Source: Gracilibacillus halophilus YIM-C55.5
Lineage (GTDB): Bacteria; Bacillota; Bacilli; Bacillales; Amphibacillaceae
Assembly: GCF_000359605.1 (NCBI RefSeq)
Contig: NZ_APML01000019.1
Span: 248,001 to 312,000, forward strand
Direction of reading: 5' to 3'
Length of the DNA: 64,000 bases
Numbering within the stretch: position 1 is the stretch's first letter; each line of letters opens with the position of its first letter. The notes below the pieces were generated by a model. That model was given only the letters and a program-made list of their open reading frames with translations, did no database searches and was not told the DNA's origin. The position numbers and the translations under genes are program-made. Of this stretch, positions 45,201 through 52,854 are shown piece by piece.

Positions 45201-46028
45201 ATTATCTACGGATGGCTCATTTCCTTGTACGTCTATATCAAGAAAATCAGACACAATACCTAAATCCTCTTCTCCCTCTTCTATCATTTCGACAAACTTT
45301 TCGTAATCACGTAACAGTGCTGAATCTCCCTGTGGAAAGTGTCCGATAACTGCTTGTTGATTTAAACGAAAAGAACCTGGCTGAAACTGAGGAATTTCCT
45401 CTTTCGTATAGGTTTCAACAGTCTTGAGTTGATCGGATGATTGAGTCGTTGCACTGAATTCATGACGATTGAGCCAATCGCGCCATTTTTCTAAATCAAT
45501 CGATTGAGCGTCGGTTTCCTCATGTTCGAACAGTGATTCTGGTACATGAAAGTTACTTAACTTCTGCATAGCGAGAAATAATGTACGGTTGATTTGAGGC
45601 GACTGATCATCAATTGGCTCAACATGCCATTCGATGCCGTTTTTCTTTTTTCTATCTAAACGAATCGGATATAAGCACAAAGGAGCTCTTACATAAGTTC
45701 CATCTGACATTGCGCCTTCAATGATTGGAAATCCTAAATACAGATCATATAATCCAGTTTCCTCTTCAATGGAACGAATATTGCGATAAAGCGTTGTTAA
45801 TTTACGTGACAGTGATAATACACGTTCGTCATCTGCTTTTTCTTTCAACAGCTGTTTCGGTTGATGATTGAGTAATGCTTGTAACATTTCCATTGGATTT
45901 TTATCTATTTTGATTAATTGACTTAAGTCAAACGTCCATTTATTATACATTTTCAATAAGCGGATCGAACGATTGCTTCTACTAATATCATTTAATCGAT
46001 CGCTTAAGACTTGTAATTTATTTTTCAT
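42270..46028 (-). CDS. giant COG1112/DUF4011 superfamily 1 helicase with C-terminal Vsr/DUF559-like nuclease domain
   Basis: 1252 residues. The N-terminal 250 residues match DUF4011 (MLQALLNHQPK, LYDLYLGFPIIEG). The helicase core has Walker A GPPGTGKSQ (near 322), VIFDEASQC (near 828), AGDEQQLPPTSLF, WHYRSKSEELI and NVAVTRAKENIHVV. The last 110 residues carry YRIDLAVVDP, IGIECDGAMYHSS (near 1185) and FLEQKGWRIERIWSRNWW, the DUF559/Vsr-like endonuclease fold with its Asp/Glu intact. I recall this architecture being reported among phage-defence genes (DUF4011-helicase-Vsr). Separate promoter not identified. Confidence 0.85.
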   Translation of the reverse strand: MKNKLQVLSDRLNDISRSNRSIRLLKMYNKWTFDLSQLIKIDKNPMEMLQALLNHQPKQLLKEKADDERVLSLSRKLTTLYRNIRSIEEETGLYDLYLGFPIIEGAMSDGTYVRAPLCLYPIRLDRKKKNGIEWHVEPIDDQSPQINRTLFLAMQKLSNFHVPESLFEHEETDAQSIDLEKWRDWLNRHEFSATTQSSDQLKTVETYTKEEIPQFQPGSFRLNQQAVIGHFPQGDSALLRDYEKFVEMIEEGEEDLGIVSDFLDIDVQGNEPSVDNLPTNSNPSYQEKMEQEKKKCYVLDTDASQERMMDELNHEKGMVVHGPPGTGKSQVIVNMISNAMANGQRVMLVTQKRAALDVVFQRLDTLGLSSNVALLHDEKNDRKPFYQKLNVLLNQNPSYQDLDQAFEDLSEKIISTEDQLDKIAQALFEVQPHGYRAYDLYGLSKPAKEQDRMISLEGILQDIHKQNLSDILRKISTYGSYYETFGKSHPISDRKSFSELEVKDRIQIIEILEKAIEEAEQSISHLNHFDDEAITPAYSQQIDRKLEKIYDDLHERDQKTLQKLRLWLWTTFTGKTIIDELLDGKKFKGLSSKEWPKLQESLTILYDLSQATEGLFQQIDALDPYFESESMQGLKTRVSKGDIPLDVLQKKRAYIQEYFDDLREMDRLYDHSAKVVQELIDRLIERNLSSNGHIPDEWTEVAKQSAYIHWIDEIENKYPDISMIGTGDFQQLTDELKQLLGEKQSLTIDLLTNQMNQMIAEVKEQHPKAVKDMIYQTGKKRNIWPVRRFVNEFALNGLLDVIPVWLVSPEIASAIFPLEDNIFDLVIFDEASQCTVENGMPSIYRGKKIVVAGDEQQLPPTSLFKGAVDSDEDDDEQPEFEESQSLLNLAKRVLPSSLLEWHYRSKSEELINFSNHAFYHGQMQIAPNVNHLQEPAAIQWHKSNGRWINQQNIVEAEDVVKLLKQTLIENASKSVGIITFNAKQQAAIEDMIDRYSENDQEFSVVYDQVMSRDLDERIFVKNIENVQGDERDIIIFSIAYAKNKEGKVYNRFGTLGQEGGENRLNVAVTRAKENIHVVSSIEPHELNVTNAKNIGPKLLKSYMEYAQAVSNVNKEKIEATLTNLSGEINTAKQEGSLHFDSPFEEEVYEKLTEIGYSVDTQVGMSGYRIDLAVVDPNDRTKYVIGIECDGAMYHSSPAARERDIYRQRFLEQKGWRIERIWSRNWWKDSSAEIERIDQLIKQMSQTSDHVLT

Positions 46029-46108
46029 TAAATATCACCCATTTTTTATAATCCTAGACAATATGGCTATTATACTACATGTGTTCGATAGAATTAAACG
46101 ATGGGCTA

Positions 46109-46474
46109 TCAAATGGGCGTGTCTTGAGATTTCATATACATCTTAAGCATCATTTGCAATTCTGCTTTTATTTCTTCTTTTAATGACTCAGGTGCGATTA
46201 CTTCTGCATTGATGCCCATGCCGAGGATCCACTTTTTTATCGATTGTTTACCATTTAAAGTCGCCTTAAAACGGATCGCATAATGATCAAGTTCTTCAAT
46301 TTGTTGATCCTCACTGAAGATCGATTCTTTTACGCGGTGTGACACAGGCGCTTGTATGATTAATTCAACGCAAAGTGGATCTTTGATAAATCCAAGATTC
46401 GGAAACTGTGACTGAATATCAAAATCCTCAGGTAAATGATAAGCTTGCTCGAGGATTTTTACATCCTGCTTTCC
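46109..46474 (-). pseudogene. C-terminal remnant of a WYL-domain regulator
   Basis: The frame opens only after a TGA at 46477-46475 and reads DVKILEQAYHLPEDFDI, PVSHRVKES, HYAIRFKATLNG, KKWILGMG and EVIAPESLKEEIKAELQMML, the WCX end of WYL regulators. The DNA-binding and WYL parts are missing, so this is debris. WYL regulators often control defence islands. It lies directly upstream of the big helicase on the same strand. Confidence 0.8.
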
Positions 46475-46484
46475 TCATCGTGAA

Positions 46485-46640
46485 TTATTTCAAACTGATT
46501 TCAATGCGCTCGGTACCCCAGAATCCTGTCTGCGCTTGTAGTGTTGATTCTGTCACGTTCATATCAGATCCCATTTCAAACACAACCGTTCCTGATTTAC
46601 TAATCTCTGGGTTTAATGGAGGGACTTGAAATGTTAATGT
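46485..46640 (-). pseudogene. C-terminal remnant of a DUF4352 lipoprotein-like gene
   Basis: Between a TGA (46643-46641) and a TAA (46487-46485) the minus strand reads FQVPPLNPEISKSGTVVFEM and FWGTERIEISLK, the typical end of DUF4352 proteins. No start or upstream part remains. It is joined almost directly to the WYL remnant, which marks an old deletion junction. Confidence 0.7.
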
Positions 46641-46822
46641 TCATACCCATATTATTGGAGATCGGTCTATTAATGATTGGACTATACTTTATTACATTAG
46701 GTCTATGGGAATTAAGAAGAGGCGTCCACCGTGATCAATATGCTAAATACATGTTCACAGGGTTATGTATTGTATTTATTCTGTTACCGATATCTTGGTT
46801 TTTCGTTATTGGCATGCAATAA
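46631..46822 (+). CDS. 63-aa two-helix membrane protein
   Basis: The ATG at 46631 has GGAGGG 7 bases upstream; the ATG at 46616 does not. Two membrane helices (about 3-24 and 41-60) are joined by the charged loop LRRGVHRDQYAK. Family not recognised. Its ribosome binding site overlaps the DUF4352 remnant on the opposite strand. A strong terminator follows. Confidence 0.6.
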   Translation: MLMFIPILLEIGLLMIGLYFITLGLWELRRGVHRDQYAKYMFTGLCIVFILLPISWFFVIGMQ

Positions 46823-46852
46823 TAAAAACCACCGATTCGTCGGTGGTTTTTA
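46822..46852. terminator. bidirectional terminator between the small membrane protein gene and yqeM
   Basis: AAAACCACCGA (46825-46835) pairs with TCGGTGGTTTT (46840-46850); both strands give a U-rich 3' end. Confidence 0.92.
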
Positions 46853-46887
46853 ATGCCGTGGTATCGTTTTTCTAGCGTGACAGTTTT

Positions 46888-47649
46888 TCACCTGTTGGAT
46901 TGATGCATACAGACGAAAAAGATACGGTCGCCCATTTCGGGATGTTGGGTTGGTTCAACAGAAAAATCGGCATGGATGCTTTTGATTTGTAAACCAGCTT
47001 GTTCGAGTAACCAGCGATATTTCCAAACAGGAAAGGTTCGCTGAATGTGCGTCTCGTCAAATCGCTGGTAAAGACCAGTATCCTCATCTTCTATAAAAAA
47101 GGTAAGATCGTGAATGACTTCACCTTTTTCCTCACCAGCTTCGCAAAGCCAAAGATAACTCAAGTCATCATAGATTTCGGCAAACGTTCCCCCGACCATT
47201 TCTTCATCAATGTAACGCGGACTGTGTACATCGAAAATGAAGACACCATCTTTTGATAATGCCTTAGCTACATTCGTAAATACCGCTTGAAGATCCGTTA
47301 CCTCTGTGATGTAATTGATCACATCACAGAGGCTTGTGATCACATCATAATCCATGAAACCTTCTAAATGACGAATGTCTTGTTGCAGATACTCCACATT
47401 CGCGCGTTGATCATTGGCTTGATCTTGCGCATAACTAAGCATATCCTCGGAATTATCAACACCAGTCACTCGAAAGCCTTCTTGCGATAAACGTATACTC
47501 ATTTCTCCCGTTCCACAGCCAAGATCGAGCACAGTTTCTGCATGCGGGTTGTACTTAGTAATCGAGTCGTTGATAAATGTTTGCCATTCATCATAAGGGG
47601 CATCTTCCATTAATACATCATATACGTATGCTAATTTTGAATATGGCAT
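46888..47649 (-). CDS. yqeM: class I SAM-dependent methyltransferase YqeM
   Basis: 253 residues with motif I VLDLGCGTGEMSIRL, motif II VTGVDNSEDML and DYDVITSLCDVINYI as in YqeM proteins. The target is unknown. It closes the conserved yqeG-yqeM operon, 13 bases after rsfS, in the same order as B. subtilis. Although it looks like CmoA-type methyltransferases, it lacks a demonstrated tRNA role. Confidence 0.92.
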   Translation of the reverse strand: MPYSKLAYVYDVLMEDAPYDEWQTFINDSITKYNPHAETVLDLGCGTGEMSIRLSQEGFRVTGVDNSEDMLSYAQDQANDQRANVEYLQQDIRHLEGFMDYDVITSLCDVINYITEVTDLQAVFTNVAKALSKDGVFIFDVHSPRYIDEEMVGGTFAEIYDDLSYLWLCEAGEEKGEVIHDLTFFIEDEDTGLYQRFDETHIQRTFPVWKYRWLLEQAGLQIKSIHADFSVEPTQHPEMGDRIFFVCMHQSNR

Positions 47650-47662
47650 ATGCTTTCGCCTC

Positions 47663-48007
47663 TTATAAATTCACTTCTAATTGTGGGGCATCTCCCCATA
47701 GTTTTTCTAAATTGTAATAATGACGTTCGTCTTGGTGGAAAATGTGGCACACCACATTGCCTAAATCGACCAACACCCAACGAGCTTGATCAAAACCTTC
47801 CATGCGTTTCACATCAATGGCCTCTTTATCTGCAACATCTTTCACCTCACGTGCAATGGCCTGCACTTGGCGTTCATTAGATCCGTCGCAAATAAGAAAA
47901 TAATCGGCCATTAAAGATACCTCTTGCATATCAAGGATGACGATTCCTTCTGCTCGTTTGTCGTCACACGCTTTTGCGATTTGGTCGACGAATTGCTTAC
48001 TTTCCAT
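47663..48007 (-). CDS. rsfS: ribosomal silencing factor RsfS
   Basis: 114 residues with VILDMQEVSLMADYFLICDGSNERQVQAIA and VDLGNVVCHIFHQDERHYYNLEKLWGD, diagnostic of RsfS (YqeL/YbeB). It binds ribosomal protein L14 of the 50S subunit and blocks subunit joining in starved cells. Lies between yqeK and yqeM in one operon. Confidence 0.95.
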   Translation of the reverse strand: MESKQFVDQIAKACDDKRAEGIVILDMQEVSLMADYFLICDGSNERQVQAIAREVKDVADKEAIDVKRMEGFDQARWVLVDLGNVVCHIFHQDERHYYNLEKLWGDAPQLEVNL

Positions 48008-48037
48008 TCAATTTCCTCCCTAAATATAGTTAAAACA

Positions 48038-48607
48038 TTACCCTTTATACATCATTTTTTTATTATATAATTTCATTGTATCTGGATAGATCGGTGCCTG
48101 TTGACTCATGAGAAATTGGATCGTGTTTTTTGCAGCCATCCAACAAGCCTCATCTAAATCGTGATAGGCCATCTCACGTACCTCTTCAACACCAGGAAAA
48201 TCACGCCCAGGTTCAATATAATCGGCAATAAATATGATTTTGTCCATTAATCCCATTAAATCAGTACCTGTTGTATGCCAGTAAATGGCACTGGCTATAG
48301 ATTCATCGTAAATACCTACTTCTTTTTGAATCATTTTTGAACCCACTGGGCCGTGCCAAAGTTCCACATGATGATCAAGTAAATCTTGTGGCAATTTTTC
48401 TGAAATGATCCAGCGTTTCATCTCTTCCGAATCACGGTACTTGGCATAATCGTGAAAAATAGCGGCAAGCTCCACCTTCTTTTGGTCAGCACCATAGAGT
48501 TCTGCTAGCTCAAGCGCCGTTTCCATGACGCGAATCGTATGTTCATAACGAGGGCGCTTCAATTGTTTCTCGACAATGGCTAGTGCTTCGGTGCGTTCCA
48601 TGTTCAT
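48038..48607 (-). CDS. yqeK: HD-domain Ap4A hydrolase YqeK
   Basis: 189 residues. HTIRVMETALELAELYG, AAIFHDYAKYRD (HD pair), LWHGPVGSKMI and HTTGTDLMGLMDKIIFIADYIEPGR are the YqeK motifs. Members split diadenosine tetraphosphate symmetrically into two ADP with a di-iron centre. It sits between nadD and rsfS as in B. subtilis. Confidence 0.95.
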   Translation of the reverse strand: MNMERTEALAIVEKQLKRPRYEHTIRVMETALELAELYGADQKKVELAAIFHDYAKYRDSEEMKRWIISEKLPQDLLDHHVELWHGPVGSKMIQKEVGIYDESIASAIYWHTTGTDLMGLMDKIIFIADYIEPGRDFPGVEEVREMAYHDLDEACWMAAKNTIQFLMSQQAPIYPDTMKLYNKKMMYKG

Positions 48608-48643
48608 TTCTCCTTCCGTTGTTACATGTTATGACGAGTTGTT

Positions 48644-49207
48644 TTATAAATATAACTTCGCATTATCGATTTGTTTAATCACCGCAGGCGGTGTTAAATA
48701 GCGAATGGATTGGCGCTTTTGAATACGATCGCGAATCATAGTTGATGAAATATCAATCAAAGGCATTTCTACTTCTTTCACTGGATAAGGTGTATCCACT
48801 GAGAAACCCGGTCGCTTCACACCAACAAATGTAATTTGCTCGATTAATTGATCAATTTGGTGCCAATTCGGCAAAAATTCGACCATGTCACCACCAATGA
48901 TAAAATAAAAATCATCGTGCGGATGTATTTCTTTCAGTTCACGAATCGTATCCATTGTATATGACTTACCTCGGCGTTCGACTTCAATCGTATTTAAATA
49001 AAAATCAGGATGATCAGCAATTGCTGCTTTTGTAAGCTCGATTCGATCCTCGCCAGTTGTTTTCGCATTAGCTTTGTGTGGTGGCTGATAAGAAGGTATG
49101 AACCACACTTCATCCAATGATAAATGCTGATACACTTGCTCTGCCATCACTAAATGGCCATAATGCGGAGGATCAAATGTTCCACCAAAAATGCCAATCC
49201 GTTTCAT
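48644..49207 (-). CDS. nadD: nicotinate-nucleotide adenylyltransferase
   Basis: 187 residues with the nucleotidyltransferase start FGGTFDPPHYGHLVMAEQ, IPSYQPPHKAN, FIIGGDMVEFLPNW and the SSTMIRDRI motif. It joins ATP and nicotinate mononucleotide to deamido-NAD. Part of the yqe operon, 14 bases after the yhbY/yqeI gene. Confidence 0.96.
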   Translation of the reverse strand: MKRIGIFGGTFDPPHYGHLVMAEQVYQHLSLDEVWFIPSYQPPHKANAKTTGEDRIELTKAAIADHPDFYLNTIEVERRGKSYTMDTIRELKEIHPHDDFYFIIGGDMVEFLPNWHQIDQLIEQITFVGVKRPGFSVDTPYPVKEVEMPLIDISSTMIRDRIQKRQSIRYLTPPAVIKQIDNAKLYL

Positions 49208-49221
49208 TATTCTTCACACCT

Positions 49222-49524
49222 TTACGGTAGTTCGATTTGCTTATTCTCCTTCGATTCTTTATATAACACAATCGTGTGACCAATCACTTGTACGACCGTA
49301 GCACCTGTTCCTTCAGATAATTCATCGGCAATATCTTGTTTATCTTCAAAACAATTTTGTAAAATAGAAACTTTGATTAATTCACGTTTTTCTAATGTTT
49401 CAGCAATTTGATTGATCATATTATCATTCACACCATCTTTTCCCACTTGAAAAATTGGATTCAGATGATGCGCTTGTGCGCGTAAATGACGTTTTTGTTT
49501 TCCGGTTAAATGCAAGTTATTCAC
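49222..49524 (-). CDS. yqeI: YhbY-type RNA-binding protein (YqeI)
   Basis: 100 residues of the CRM domain: LTGKQKRHLRAQAHHLNPIFQVGKDGV and LIKVSILQNC, then GATVVQVIGHTIVLYKES. CRM proteins associate with pre-50S ribosomal particles. Its start overlaps the end of aroE by 8 bases, so translation is probably coupled. Confidence 0.94.
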   Translation of the reverse strand: MNNLHLTGKQKRHLRAQAHHLNPIFQVGKDGVNDNMINQIAETLEKRELIKVSILQNCFEDKQDIADELSEGTGATVVQVIGHTIVLYKESKENKQIELP

Positions 49525-50356
49525 CTCTTAATTTTCGTTCGAGTTCATCAACAAGGTGACCGACATCTAGATTCGTGCCAGTCCATTTCTCAAAGGCAAG
49601 TTGTGCTTGATACAACAACATCGCATGGCCGTGATGAATCTTTGCTCCACGTTGTTTAGCATCTTTTAATAGTGCTGTCGTAATCGGTTGATAAACGATA
49701 TCGCTCACTATAGTATCTGGATGTAAGTGATCCAATCGAATAATTTGCTCATCCGTATTGGGTTTCATTCCGACAGACGTTGTTTGAATGATCAAATCAT
49801 ATTCGTTTAATTGCGATTCTGCCTGTTGCAACGTTAAAACGGTTGACACAGTAGGATCTTGTCTTAGTTCAAGTAAACCGTTGGCACGCTGTTCTGATCG
49901 GTTCGCGATATCTATCCGTTTTACGTTTTGTTGGATGAATGCTCGGTAGATGCCACGTGCAGCTCCGCCAGCACCTAATATTAACACAGATGACGCTTCA
50001 TTTAAAAGTGACGGGAACTGCTCTTTCATAGATCGTACATATCCCTCTCCGTCTGTACTATACCCTTTCCATGTACCATTTTGATTCACGACGGTATTAA
50101 CTGCACCTAACGCTTTAGCCGCTGGATCTAGTTCATCTATATAATCGATGATGACTTGTTTGTATGGAACTGTCACGTTAAAGCCATCAATACGGTGATC
50201 ACGCAATTGTTGGATTACTTCGGGTAATTTTGCATGATCCCCCTCATATAACTTATATTCCCCATCTATATTCGCTACATCCATAAATTGCTGATGAATC
50301 CATGGCGATAGTGAATGTTCAATCGGATGTCCAATTAATCCTAATTTGTAAGCCAT
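49517..50356 (-). CDS. aroE: shikimate dehydrogenase
   Basis: 279 residues: substrate site LIGHPIEHSLSPWIHQ, NVTVPYK with the catalytic Lys, DGEGYVRSM, NADP-binding LGAGGAARGIYRA and TTSVGM. It reduces 3-dehydroshikimate in aromatic amino acid synthesis. Located between yqeH and yqeI, as in B. subtilis. Confidence 0.96.
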   Translation of the reverse strand: MAYKLGLIGHPIEHSLSPWIHQQFMDVANIDGEYKLYEGDHAKLPEVIQQLRDHRIDGFNVTVPYKQVIIDYIDELDPAAKALGAVNTVVNQNGTWKGYSTDGEGYVRSMKEQFPSLLNEASSVLILGAGGAARGIYRAFIQQNVKRIDIANRSEQRANGLLELRQDPTVSTVLTLQQAESQLNEYDLIIQTTSVGMKPNTDEQIIRLDHLHPDTIVSDIVYQPITTALLKDAKQRGAKIHHGHAMLLYQAQLAFEKWTGTNLDVGHLVDELERKLRGE

Positions 50357-50378
50357 CTCGACAACTCCTTTTCGATCG

Positions 50379-51479
50379 TTAAATTAATGCCTTTCGTATC
50401 GAAATTTGTACACCTTTTGGTACGTGAACGGATACGGTTACACCACCCTCTGCGATCGTAATCCATCCAAGTCCCGGAATCACGATATCGGTTTTCTCTA
50501 ACGGTATTTTTATATCTTGCTTCACAAGTGGTGGCAGTGTTTCTAAAGTTTTCTCAGTTGGTGGTTGTAACAATTCACCGACATGTTTATGATAAAACTC
50601 ATCCGCATTGGACATTTTCGTTCGATGAATATAAAGTTCATTGGAAAAATAGCAGATAAAGGATTGCTGTAAACCTTTTTCAAAATCAAATCGTCCAAAA
50701 CCACCTAAAAACAGTGTCTGTTGTTCTTCAAGCTGGAAAACTTTTGGCTTAATTTCTTTCTTAGGTGTAATCTTCTTTACATCTTTGTCTGTCACATAAT
50801 GGACGAGTTGAGAACGGTTTACAACGCCTGGTGTATCATACAAAGCCGTTTGATCATCTAACGGGATTTGGATAAAACCGAGAGTTGTTCCAGGGAAATA
50901 GGAAGTTGTGATTGCGTCTTCGATCCCACTTGTACGGTTAATTAGTTGATTAATGAATGTCGATTTTCCTACGTTCGTGCAACCAACGACATACACATCT
51001 TGTTCGTTTCTCATGTCTTCAATGACTGTTTCCACTTGGTCAAAACCTTCACCTGTAGTCGCTGATACTAAAAAAGCATCCTGGACTTTGAGACCTAAGT
51101 CTGCAGCTGTTTTTTTCATCCATTGAATCAATTTATTCCGCTTAGTTGATTTTGGAAGTAAATCGACTTTGTTTCCAATGAGAATGATCGGATTATCGCC
51201 AGTTAAGCGTTGCAAACTAGAAATAAAACTACCGTTAAAATCGAATATATCGACAATTTTCACAACGAGCCCCTTTGTCTTGTGAATTTCTTGAATCATT
51301 GTTAAATAATCATCATCACTATATTCAACGCTTTGTACTTCATTGTAATGTTTTAAACGAAAGCATCGTTTACAAATCACGTCTTCTTGTTGTAAAGCGC
51401 TCGTTGGTACGTAACCACTAGCATTTGGATCTTCTGATTGTAATCGAGCACCACATCCGTCACAATATCTTACTTCCAT
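50379..51479 (-). CDS. yqeH: ribosome biogenesis GTPase YqeH
   Basis: 366 residues with an N-terminal zinc finger (CDGCGARLQ...CKRCFRLKHYNE) and a circularly permuted GTPase: NKVDLLPKS (G4) comes before VVGCTNVGKSTFINQL (G1) and LYDTPGVV (G3). It is needed for 30S assembly and helps control DnaA in bacilli. Its start directly abuts the end of yqeG. Confidence 0.96.
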   Translation of the reverse strand: MEVRYCDGCGARLQSEDPNASGYVPTSALQQEDVICKRCFRLKHYNEVQSVEYSDDDYLTMIQEIHKTKGLVVKIVDIFDFNGSFISSLQRLTGDNPIILIGNKVDLLPKSTKRNKLIQWMKKTAADLGLKVQDAFLVSATTGEGFDQVETVIEDMRNEQDVYVVGCTNVGKSTFINQLINRTSGIEDAITTSYFPGTTLGFIQIPLDDQTALYDTPGVVNRSQLVHYVTDKDVKKITPKKEIKPKVFQLEEQQTLFLGGFGRFDFEKGLQQSFICYFSNELYIHRTKMSNADEFYHKHVGELLQPPTEKTLETLPPLVKQDIKIPLEKTDIVIPGLGWITIAEGGVTVSVHVPKGVQISIRKALI

Positions 51480-51998
51480 CTATCGTTCCTCCCATGTAAT
51501 CATGCCTTTTTTTCGCATCCAATTTAAAATTCGACGTTCGATCATGCGATTGATTCGTGTTATTTTTCCATCAGTTTCAACAATTGGTACGACTAGAATT
51601 GTATAAAATCCTGCCATATTTCCACCTAATACATCGGTTAATAATTGATCACCAATGACGACAACTTTCTTTTTTGATAAGTTCATTTGTTTCGCTGTAT
51701 TTTTAAAAGCACGACTAAACGGTTTTCGTGCGCTATATACAAATGGTGCCTCTAATGGTCCAGAAAAGACACTTACTCGCTCTTCATCATTATTTGAAAT
51801 AATCGTCACTTGAATATCATGGTCTTTCATGTGTTGAAACCACTGCTTCACTTCATCTGTTGCATCTTTCACGTCCCAAGCGACTAATGTGTTATCAAGA
51901 TCCGTAATCACTCCTTCAATTCCTAGCTTTTTCAACCGTTCAGGAGTAATATCAAATATACTTTTCACATGCTCATTTGGTAAAAAACGTTTCAGCAA
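51480..51998 (-). CDS. yqeG: HAD-family phosphatase YqeG
   Basis: 172 residues of the YqeG HAD IIIA family: GVITDLDNTLVAWD (nucleophile and acid Asp), TIISNNDEERV, and VVIGDQLLTDVLGGNMAGFYTILV. Related to phosphatidylglycerophosphate phosphatases; the substrate in bacilli is not fixed. First gene of the yqe operon, divergent from sda. Confidence 0.94.
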   Translation of the reverse strand: MLKRFLPNEHVKSIFDITPERLKKLGIEGVITDLDNTLVAWDVKDATDEVKQWFQHMKDHDIQVTIISNNDEERVSVFSGPLEAPFVYSARKPFSRAFKNTAKQMNLSKKKVVVIGDQLLTDVLGGNMAGFYTILVVPIVETDGKITRINRMIERRILNWMRKKGMITWEER

Positions 51999-52425
51999 TG
52001 ATTGTCCACCCTCTACACAATTCGTTCATTCTATACCTTGTACTATCCTACCATGCCTCCTCTATGATATACAATTATTCTTGTCAATTATGAAGAAATT
52101 CTCGTCTCTTGCACGGTTATAAAAATGATCGTTCATATAATCACAGAGATATGATGGATTTCATGGCTGATTGATTCTTGAGTCATGTTTTTTGCAATTA
52201 TTCGGATAATCGTTCGACAAATTTTTACCAAATTTCTTCTGTGGATAACCTTATTCACAGATTCCACACGCAAGATAACAATGTTCATACAACTTCTAAC
52301 ATTTTTATGCACAAGTTATAAACAAGTCCTTGTAGATAACTGTTCACTTGTTGCAAAACGGTTTTCATGCTACATTAACTATTATAAAAGCAAACATCCC
52401 ATAAATGTTGTAGGAGGGACAAGCA
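51999..52425. promoter_or_regulatory. divergent yqeG/sda region with a DnaA box cluster
   Basis: The half nearer sda has a perfect DnaA box TGTGGATAA (52240-52248) and three one-mismatch boxes: TTATTCACA (52251-52259), TTATGCACA (52305-52313) and TGTAGATAA (52331-52339). In B. subtilis DnaA controls sda through such boxes. The -35 TTGCAA (52351) is plausible but the -10 is not clear. Confidence 0.8.
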
Positions 52426-52566
52426 TTGGAAAATTTACCGGATGAATTGCTGATTGAGTCGTATAAAAAAGCCAATGAACTAGATCTGAGCTATGAGTTC
52501 ATTCATCTAATGGAAGAAGAATTGAAACGTCGCTCACTAACTGATTATCTATATTTTGCCAACTAA
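52426..52566 (+). CDS. sda: sporulation checkpoint protein Sda
   Basis: 46 residues from a TTG at 52426 with AGGAGGG 7 bases upstream. [32 protein letters not shown] is clearly the Sda helical hairpin (B. subtilis [28 protein letters not shown], from memory). Sda binds the DHp domain of histidine kinase KinA and stops the phosphorelay when replication is disturbed. The position beside yqeG is the same as in B. subtilis. A terminator follows directly. Confidence 0.95.
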   Translation: MENLPDELLIESYKKANELDLSYEFIHLMEEELKRRSLTDYLYFAN

Positions 52567-52580
52567 ACAGCCATTTCGAT

Positions 52581-52616
52581 ACTTAGTAGCCCACCCCAGC
52601 TACTAAGTTTTTATTT
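52581..52616 (+). terminator. terminator of sda
   Basis: ACTTAGTAGC (52581-52590) pairs with GCTACTAAGT (52599-52608), followed by TTTTATTT. Confidence 0.92.
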
Positions 52617-52854
52617 GGAAAGCGTAATGCCTCATTAAAAAAAATTTTGCTTTCTATTTAAATAGGATATTTCTCGGAAACAGCTATATTGCGCATGATT
52701 TGAAAAGTTGTCCTCTCTTGTATTCTTCCGTTCTTTTCGATTAAAATATAATAGGATGTTCTAAAAACTTATATTTACTCTTCATACTTTTTGATTTAAA
52801 AGTAATCATCATCTACAAAGAAAGAAACAAAAGAACAAGGGGGATCAGCATTCC

